A stretch of 64,000 nt of DNA from Agapetus fuscipes (lineage: Eukaryota; Arthropoda; Insecta; Trichoptera; Glossosomatidae): positions 9,176,001 through 9,240,000 of the forward strand of contig OX637338.1 in assembly GCA_951799405.1 (NCBI GenBank). The letters run 5' to 3'. Shown here in pieces: positions 56,734 through 64,000 of the stretch. The notes below the pieces were generated by a model, which saw only the letters and a list, made by a program, of their open reading frames with translations, did not search any database and was not told the DNA's origin. Both the position numbers and the translations under genes were made by a program. Position 1 is the stretch's first letter, and each line of letters opens with the position of its first letter.

Positions 56734-57361
56734 TGATGAAAAAATGTTGCTTTGAATGTTGAGAAAACTTGAACATGCACTGATTTTAGCATTGCGTTTG
56801 GCATCACCATCTGGGTTATCCAAAACGTTGATAAAAGCCATCCTCTCAATCTCATGAATCAAAATTATATCAAAATTCTGGGTCCATTCTTCAACAAAGT
56901 TTTTCAAGAATATTTTGGCTTTACCCTTAATATTCAATAAAATAATTAAAACCAAGGGTAGTTGTAAAGCTTATATAGAACTATTTTTAAAGATTCCACC
57001 TGTTGAAGCAAAACCATAAAAGAAAACGTTAAATTTGAAGTTCACCAAAGAAAAGATACCGATTGAGACTTTGTATGGGTGCAGGTTCTACCCTCATGTA
57101 GTCGTATTTTTGTTTAAGATAGAGTATGGGAACCTCAAGTGTTTGTGGGACAATAAACGACAGGTTAGTATGGCAGCTATTAACCCTTGATATATTATGT
57201 TATTAAGTGATATTCATTATGAGCCATAGCGCCAGGATATGAACAGGTAAATCCTGTTTGAAAGCGATTCACCATTATTTAAGACTGCTGTAGCCTTGAT
57301 GTATTGATGGAGACAAACCATTATGGTTTTGGAATAACGTACCTACCTACATGCATCATCG
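56734..57361. other. Unassigned DNA with an unrecognised reverse-strand open frame
   Basis: 56734-56950 is open on the reverse strand and reads as plausible protein (KIFLKNFVEEWTQNFD, HEIERMAFINVLDNPDGD). I do not recognise the family, and it runs into an RTE-tail-unit head at its 3' side. It may be a fragment of a host exon or of a transposon protein. Confidence 0.3.
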
Positions 57362-57622
57362 TCTATAATCTATCTATAATCTATAATCTAAGTTGCAAGG
57401 ATATATTCATTCAAAGCTCTCAGATGTATGCCCACAAACAAACACGTGTAGTTCGCACTTACAAATGCTGATTGTGTACTTACAAATAAAATCCAAACCT
57501 CAAATGAACATAAGCCTTGCAACTCTTGCCGACATTCCCTGAAACAGGGGTGACATTGGCAAAGTGAACCATTTTTTACAGTAATGGTGGTCAGCCTCAT
57601 ACCAACCCATAAGTCAAGAAAT
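57362..57622 (-). repeat. RTE-tail unit
   Basis: Full copy, with three repeats of 'tctataa' at the tail. Close to the subfamily of the intact RTE. Confidence 0.85.
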
Positions 57623-57696
57623 TTGTCAATCGTCATCATGATTAATGGCATTTTGTCCCCTCAGTGCTTGTTTTGCTTATCTACCATTTGTTTCAA

Positions 57697-57890
57697 ATAT
57701 GATGATGAGCTGGTGATTTCATTATGGCGCCGTTTCGTGATTAGTCACACCAACGTTGCTTGTGCATGTGATGCCAGAAATTTGATTGTCTTTAGTGCAT
57801 TTCGGAACCTCTGGCTCTCTTACATGATATGGCAAGCGGTTCCAGGCCACAGGACCAGCAACTGCAAATGCACGCTCTCCAAAATATGAC
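57697..57890 (-). pseudogene. L2/CR1-like non-LTR remnant, copy 1
   Basis: The reverse strand carries the end of the reverse-transcriptase ORF ('AFAVAGPVAWNRLPYH'-like, degraded) and the 3' end 'gaaacggcgccataat...ctcatcatc'. It matches the better-preserved copy at 59471-59717. Confidence 0.65.
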
Positions 57891-58683
57891 CTTTCAATGA
57901 AATGGTCTTAAGAATCCCATTCTACACAATCAGATTCTTATTTTTTCTCCTAATTAAATCTCCTTATTTCATTCTGAGTGCGAAGCTATGTTGCAGAGTG
58001 TTGCGCCTAGTAATAGGAAGTATACCTACTCTGCATCTTAGTGGAATATTGATACCGTATACAGTCAGAAAATAGTGTAAAAATGTGATTGTGATTGATA
58101 AAACACGTTGTACAGCATTCTTGCCTTTGTCCAACAGGAAATTCTAAGTAAAGGTAAAATATATATTTTTGTAAGCTTTGGAAAATACATAAAATGTTAA
58201 GTTAATCATCCCTCATATAATTTGGCACTCTAGTTGGCGTATTATTTAACGCCTGGGATCTGACGCATAAACATTTTATGATGTTTCGCTTCGGACATTT
58301 TATTCTCGGATGAGTTATGTTCATCAGACTCATTGTCTCCTGCGTGGCGGGACCAGCCGCACACATAAACCCTCCTCAGCCACTAAAGATAATCTTTATT
58401 ATGAAAAAAATGCCACTTTTGCGTCAGTTACGAGGCAAAAACTACAGTCTCCCCATCGCTCATTCCATTCACAGCCGACGAAGGTCGATACCAATTTTTT
58501 ATAGTCGGGAGAAGGGAACTATAAAATTTCTTTTATCGCTAATTTTTAGGTATTTTTAACTGTCTAGCTCGTATAAGGTGATCCCTGATTGATAAAATTG
58601 CATTTTACTACCCACATGTTTTTTGCCGTTGTTGATCTTAAAAGCTCATAATTTTTAGTTCTTCAAGGAATCGAATCACAATA
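57891..58683. other. Unassigned DNA
   Basis: Nothing recognisable. Confidence 0.45.
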
Positions 58684-58900
58684 ATCCCATACTGTAAAAA
58701 ATTATTCACTTTTCCAATGTCACCCCTGTTTCAGGGAAGGTCGGCAAAAGTTGTGGAGCTTATGTTCATTTGAGGTTTGGATTTTATTTGTTAGTACACA
58801 TTCAGCATTTGTAAGCGTGAACTACGCGTGTTGGTTTGTGGGCATACATCTGAGAGCTTTAAATGAATATATCCTTGCAACTTAGATTGTTATTATTATT
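58684..58900 (+). repeat. RTE-tail unit, head trimmed
   Basis: Starts at 'cccatactgtaaaaaattattc' and ends with a (tta)n run after 'caacttagatt'. Same subfamily as the intact RTE. Confidence 0.8.
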
Positions 58901-59470
58901 ATTACATGGTAAATGAAAATAATATTTATTATTTCGTCCACACGACATTTTGGCCACAAAAGATAAAGCAGCTTCCTGAAAATTGAATGCCAACAAATTC
59001 CCCACTGATATTATCATCATCCACAGGTAGATTGTCTACAGGACACATGTAAAAATGTATACACGACAATCTCTTCACAGGCCAATACTTTAATCAGATA
59101 TGTACAAGTACCTATCTAGCAAATTCTAGATACACACATTACCTTTCGATACATAGTGCACCTTCGACAATCTAGTTAGTATTGTGTTCGACGAAATGTG
59201 TTTCTGGTATGCTTGTGGCTCATACTAATACGCTTTCAAACCTACTCAAAGTTCTTCATCATCACCTTCTAAAGGAAGTGTCTGAGATTTTTATAAGTTT
59301 GGTTTTACCTTTAAAAAAAATTGACTGATATCAAACATACAACCACACTATAGATATGTATATTTGACGAACTTAACAAGCTACAATCTGAAAGTGTCTC
59401 GTCCTGCACTTTCGAATCAGTACCTACTCTACTATTTTCATATTTGTGACTTTATCTTCGTCTCCAACGA
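58901..59470. other. Unassigned DNA
   Basis: Nothing recognisable. Confidence 0.45.
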
Positions 59471-59717
59471 TTATGATGATGATGATGAGCTAGTGATTTA
59501 TTTATAGCGCCGTTTCGTAATGTAGTCACTTCAAGGGTGCTTGTGCACGTGATACCAGAAATTTGCTTGTCTTCAGTGCAATTTGGAACTTTCCATGGTC
59601 CTCTAGTTTTTTCACATGATAAGGCAGGCGGTTCCAGGCCAGAGGACCAGCAACTGCAAATGCACTCTCTCTAAACACTGTGTTTACCACTCTGATCTGC
59701 TCTTCATACTTCAACAT
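59471..59717 (-). pseudogene. L2/CR1-like non-LTR retrotransposon, 3' end, copy 2
   Basis: Reverse translation reads RVVNTVFRESAFAVAGPLAW then NRLPYHVKKLE and FQIALKTSKFL, which is the well-known block ending L2/CR1/Jockey-type reverse transcriptases (AFxVAGPxxWNxLPxxI...FKxxLKTxLF). A short UTR and a (tcatca)n tail follow (59474-59488 on the forward strand as gatgatgatgatg). It is a 5'-truncated dead copy. Confidence 0.8.
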
Positions 59718-60342
59718 ACCTACCCATCATTCAAGCTCGTGCCATGTATTTGACAAACAATAGTGGGTTTGTAAGTGTGTGGGTAATACCAGGATAGGGA
59801 GTACATTCTGTTAGGGGCTGCAGGGGACCGTCCCACCCTGAGAGTCCCATCCTGACCGTCCCGTCCAGTCGAAGCTGATTTAGCGCTGCCCGTGTCTACG
59901 TGGAAACTGCCAACCGTCTCCCGAGAGCATAAACAAATGAGATACGATACGAAATTGAGGCAAATTTAAACACAACAGAAAAAACACACACAGTCACGAA
60001 AATAACGCTCGCATTTCCGATTCCTGCTAAAAACCGTTTTGTAGAGTCGATGCAAGGAAATTATCTGCACTTAATAATTATTGTATGAAATATTGTATCA
60101 TGCTTTGATTGATTTTCCTACATATGATCTGTTATGTTATTTTTTTGCCGCTTGGACAATCTATCTTTGAAGGAGATGCTAGTGGCCAATGTATCTTCAT
60201 CTGATAAGCAAGAAGCTATTTTATCCTTGGATATTATGCTTTATGGCAGCAAAGCCGTGTGGACGAAAAATTGACATAACTTTTTAAAACACTTTGTGAA
60301 CAGTCATTTCAATTTAACGATATCCCATACGTTTTTTAACAA
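59718..60342. other. Unassigned DNA
   Basis: Nothing recognisable. Confidence 0.45.
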
Positions 60343-60583
60343 TCTACAATATAAGTTGCAAAGATATATAAAGCTCATATCAAATGCATGCCCACAAACA
60401 AACACGTGTAGTTTGCGCTTACAAATGCTGAATGTGAACATACAAATAAAATCCAAACCTCAAATGAACATAAACCCTACAACTTTTGCCGACCTTCCCT
60501 GACACAGGGGTGACATTGGCAAAGTGAACCATTTTTAAAGTATGGGTGGTCAGCCTCATACCAACCTATAAGGCAAGAAATTA
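60343..60583 (-). repeat. RTE-tail unit
   Basis: Full copy, near the subfamily of the intact RTE. Ends 'accaacctataaggcaag'. Confidence 0.85.
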
Positions 60584-60584
60584 T

Positions 60585-61625
60585 AATGGAATAAAAAAAA
60601 AAAAATATTTATAGCAGGATGTTTGCTTTAAAATTCATAAAATTAATTATAGACAAACATGCATATCGCATTTCAAAAAAATATTTCTGCAAAAAAACAC
60701 GGACGGACCGGAAATACCAAATAATATGAAAAACAAACAAAGAAGCGTCAAAAATTAGTAGAAGTATGGCGCCAGATGAGGCGCACCAGCCGTCACCAAA
60801 TCATAAATTTATACATCTAGATAACACACTGACATTCCTTGCTTTGTCTTTTCATAAAAATGGGAAGTTGTGCAATTTATAGCATATTTAATACAACATT
60901 TGGGACAGACTGTCTGGAATCCAAGACAGTATGAATGTACGGCTAAAAATGTCTCAAACTGTGTCAGATGATGTTTTGCAGAACATCCAAACATAAACAA
61001 AGCTCTGCTGAGATTATTGAGACAAGATGTTAAATTTTAAGGGCATAAATAATATTTTTTTCAGAATAAAGGGAACAAACAACCTTTTGAATCATTTTTT
61101 TTTTTGTTTTTTTTTTGCATTTAGTTTTGTGATTGTCATTAAAGAATCTTTCCATTTTACATCATCCGTACTAAATTCATACTCCTTCCACAATCAATCT
61201 TTGTAACAAATATGACCACAGCTATGTACCTACCATGCAAAAGTCTTCAGTTATGTCATATTATGTTATATCAGTTTTCATTAATTTCACCCATAATATA
61301 ATGTAAGTTTTTTTTTTTTTTTAAGAAAGCCTTATTCGAGAGACTCTAAGGGTCTATGGCACTTGTTATAGTGCCGCAGAGGTGCAGTTGGTGATGTGGC
61401 AGTTGTCCATGTCCGGTTGCAGGGCCGTTAGCTGCGCAGTGCTGTGGTGTGTGTGGTTAATAATAAGATGATACCAATTACCACGTAAAGATCAAAAGAG
61501 TACATGAAAATCAAATTGGACTATTGTTCCTACCGATTCGGTTAACTATTGTGAAGGAATGAAGCCAAACAAAAAGTAAATATTTAAAATAAAAAAAACA
61601 AATCTACCATCAAGTGTAACTTCTT
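60585..61625. other. Unassigned DNA
   Basis: A T-run at 61309-61322 next to a less AT-rich block (61330-61450) could be the poly-A end of a small reverse-strand retro-insertion. No homology is seen. Confidence 0.35.
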
Positions 61626-61903
61626 GCCGTGTTTTCCCCGAAGGGGTCACAGGCGGTCACAGGGGGGGTGGTACCTATTTATTTTTACCCGTAAGGGGGA
61701 TGACATTACACCAACCACTTCAGGTGAAGTGGGGGTTTCTTAATCATTTCTTGTGAAGGCTGAGTAAACCTTGCCGGTATTTTATTTTGGGTTTGAAATA
61801 AACACTGAAACGGGATATCATTTCTGACACCCTCGGTGGGATTTGAACCCGAGCTCTCAGCATGAAATGCAAGCACTCTACCAACTGAGCTATCGACCGG
61901 ACT
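61626..61903 (-). repeat. tRNA-derived SINE (family A), complete
   Basis: On the reverse strand the head is tRNA-like: 'gatagctcagttggtagag' (A box) and 'gggttcaaatccc' (B box), 61842-61900. The body has 'tttcggtgtttatttcaaac'-like sequence, and the tail region 'acttcacctgaagtggttgg' through 'ccccttcgggg' forms hairpins. RNA polymerase III transcription is expected from the two boxes. Confidence 0.85.
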
Positions 61904-62332
61904 ATGACAATGTATTATTTTTAATATTTGAAGCTTCAGTTGTCGCTGCATTCCCCAGCTCGTTGTCGGACTGTACGCGCGACTCGTATGTATCTCCCTC
62001 CCAACTTGTAATTCTATTGATATGTACCGGCGTATAAAAAACTGGACGTGGGTAAAATGGGAATCTCGAGACGCGAATAAATTGTGATTCCCAGCGACGC
62101 TGAGCGTCGGGACGCCGAGCGGGCCGGACGACGGAGCGACGGGTTGTTTTCTATTCAAATATTGATCGACATGCCCGCGAATATTTATGTGAATGCCTCT
62201 GCAAAACAAAGTCGTTTTAGGGAAACAAATATAAACATTAGAATATGCTGAACGTTGTTGTGGGATATCTCCCTAGAACTGTATACAAAAAGGGGCATTA
62301 TTTTTGTTTTTACTACAATTATCTATTTTGTC
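61904..62332. other. Unassigned DNA between two opposed SINEs
   Basis: 62080-62150 is GC-rich (gacgctgagcgtcgggacgc). No gene is seen. The two flanking SINE copies are head-to-head. Confidence 0.4.
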
Positions 62333-62617
62333 CGGTCGATAGCTCGGTTAGAATATTGCTTGCATTCCATGCCGTGAGCTCGGATTCGAGCCCCACCGAG
62401 TAAAAAAGATTTCCCGTTTCGGTGTATATTTCAAACCTCCAAATTAAATACCGGCAAGGCTTACTCAGTCTTCACAAGAAATGAATACCAGCCCCCTCGG
62501 GAGTTGGGAAACCTCCACTTCAACTGAAGTGGTTGGCGGAAAGCCCCTTACCTGTAAAAATAAATAGTTTCCGCTCACTACATGCGAAACCCTACGGGGA
62601 AAATGCGGCAAGAAGTT
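62333..62617 (+). repeat. tRNA-derived SINE (family A), complete
   Basis: The head has 'gatagctcggttagaat' (A box) and 'ggattcgagcccc' (B box), 62337-62396. It then shares the full body with 61626-61903, ending 'tacggggaaaatgcggcaag'. Confidence 0.85.
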
Positions 62618-63213
62618 AGTTCATAGTTTATTTATATCAAACTATTCAATTTTTATCTCAATTATAATTTTGCATAATTATTTTGACTAAAAACTATGCA
62701 CAACTCCCATTATTTCAATAGTTAAAGTGGCGTTTCTGTACTTTTAATTTTTAAGTTATATACTTTGATCGCGATGAAGTTTAATTATCTATACGAGTAA
62801 AAATCAGTCTCAAAAAAACGTCATTAGGCAGAATTTATTTTTTTAACAAAAATACGTTGTCATCTGCGAAGTATGTAGTATTAAGTAAAAAAAATACATG
62901 ATTTTTTTCTAAAATCAGTTGTCCACTCACAACTCGCAGACGATAACCGGACAAGATTGACCACTCATTGTGATTTTTTATATCTTATCCTTCTTAAAAC
63001 TCATAAAACACTTTGTCTCTAAGGCCTACATCGTTGCATACAAAAAACACAACTGTGAGGGATGTTTCTCACTGTGTGTGGTATTCACACGTAGATCAGT
63101 AGACACTGTTGTACCAATCCAGAACCCCAAGTATAAAAAATTGCGTCCACACTCAGCCCTTGAATTTTACCACCGATGTATTGAAACTTAAACTGCACGC
63201 GTAGTGAGTGTTT
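62618..63213. other. Unassigned AT-rich DNA
   Basis: Nothing recognisable. Confidence 0.45.
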
Positions 63214-63740
63214 TAAGGTGTGTTATAAAGCTAAATCTGCCGTTTTTCTTTCTTACACTTTATGGTCTTAGCAAAATAGTTACAGTACTGAAAAAAATCA
63301 AGCATGTTTATTAACTTTTTATCTTTTGTAAAATGTCAATATTTTTTGAGTAAATATGGAAAAAACTGAAATTACTTAATGAATTAAATTTTCATTAAAT
63401 CAACGAATACAGTTTTTCCATATTTACTCAAAAACTATTGACATTATAAGAAAAATGTTGAGTACGGTACCTAAACAATGTATAGTTCTGTAATTAAAAA
63501 GCAAAAAAAAAAATCCAAAATACAGTACACACGAAAAAAAAGCTAAAAATGTTAAAAAAACGCGTTTTTTTAAATATTTTTTGTGGGAGCAATTTTTAAG
63601 TTATATATTTTGTTCAAGCTTTATAATTAAGATAAAAAAATAATAAACATGCTTGATTTTTTTCATTACTGTAACTATTTTGCTAAGACCATAAAGTGTA
63701 AGAAACAAAAACGGCAGATTTAGCTTTATAACACGCCTTA
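63214..63740. mobile_element. 527-bp fold-back MITE
   Basis: The outer arms 'taaggtgtgttataaagc' and 'gctttataacacgcctta' are inverted repeats, with long further complementarity inward (about 100 bases each side). A second inner hairpin lies at about 63345-63435 ('tgagtaaatatggaaaa' and its complement). The inner arm shares about 55 bases with the MITE at 53609-53850. Confidence 0.8.
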
Positions 63741-63766
63741 AATAACCAATACATTTTTTAGTACAG

Positions 63767-64000
63767 TGATACCTCAAGATACGAGTTTAAATCGTTCCGT
63801 AACCTTGCTCGTACGTCAATTCACTCGTATCTCAAAGCTATTTCCCGATTGTAATTAATTAAAATGCCATTAATCTGTTCCAGTCCCAAAAATGCTACCC
63901 CAATTGCTTTTGTTACGTGTTTTTGAATAAGAAAAATACATTTATAAATGAGAAATATTGTAGAAGAACATAATAAAAGAGAATGTAAAGCAAAAAAAGC
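63767..64000 (+). mobile_element. Left end of a mariner/Tc1-like element, cut by the window edge
   Basis: 'ta' followed by 'cagtgatacctcaagatacgag', a terminal-repeat type I associate with TA-inserting mariner/Tc1-like elements or their MITEs. The right end is outside the window, and no transposase sequence is visible. Confidence 0.5.

Noticed and set aside
61842..61900. Possible tRNA gene on the reverse strand
   Set aside because: It has A and B boxes but no closed acceptor stem, and it is followed by the SINE body shared with other copies.

Overview
The window is animal nuclear DNA and most likely insect, probably from a moth or butterfly. It is AT-rich and scattered with short ggtaggta/tacctacc strings, which are common in lepidopteran genomes. 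It is packed with transposable elements. I found no host protein-coding gene, no spliced host exon I could defend, no rRNA and no functional tRNA. It reads as an intergenic stretch or a very long intron. The species call is an inference from sequence style and element content.

Layout: 1-2.6 kb holds decayed repeats, including a tRNA-headed SINE. At 2.64-6.54 kb sits a young, complete LTR retrotransposon with two 473-bp LTRs differing at one base and a 4-bp target duplication. It has no pol. It encodes only a Gag-like protein (SAP-type N-terminus, capsid-like region, CCHC knuckle, coiled coil) that continues into a macro domain (ADP-ribose-binding fold) and a C-terminal CCCH finger, and is broken by one frame change. 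From 7-16 kb the DNA is dominated by one repeat, here called the RTE-tail unit (about 240 bp, 'ccttgacttataggttggtatgaggctgacc...cttagattata'). It occurs alone, in a local array, and inside a near-perfect 1.82-kb tandem duplication. At 19.5-22.9 kb an intact 1001-residue RTE-type non-LTR retrotransposon ends in that same unit, which explains the repeat's origin.

From 23-44 kb there is mostly unassigned DNA with scattered RTE-tail units, two tRNA-derived SINE families and fragments of other non-LTR elements. It also holds five small palindromic elements (25.1, 26.5, 31.6, 34.1 and 41.8 kb). Each is flanked by a 12-bp target duplication, and most carry a hammerhead-ribozyme-like core, suggesting a Penelope-like or retrozyme-like family. 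At 44.8-46.8 kb lies a 5'-truncated R1-clade retrotransposon (reverse strand, poly-A tail, 14-bp target duplication), inserted in a sequence that has a second, diverged copy at 1.6-1.8 kb. From 47-64 kb there is a 1.5-kb fold-back element, a 15-bp minisatellite, two smaller fold-backs, two fragments of an L2/CR1-like non-LTR element, SINEs, and the left end of a mariner-like element at the edge.

How the parts relate: the RTE protein is the plausible source of machinery for RTE-tail-unit copies. The LTR element needs Pol proteins from a relative elsewhere. The palindromic elements and SINEs also depend on absent partners. GC-rich islands near 23.5, 24.3, 30.1 and 36.4 kb are the only hints of host regulatory DNA.
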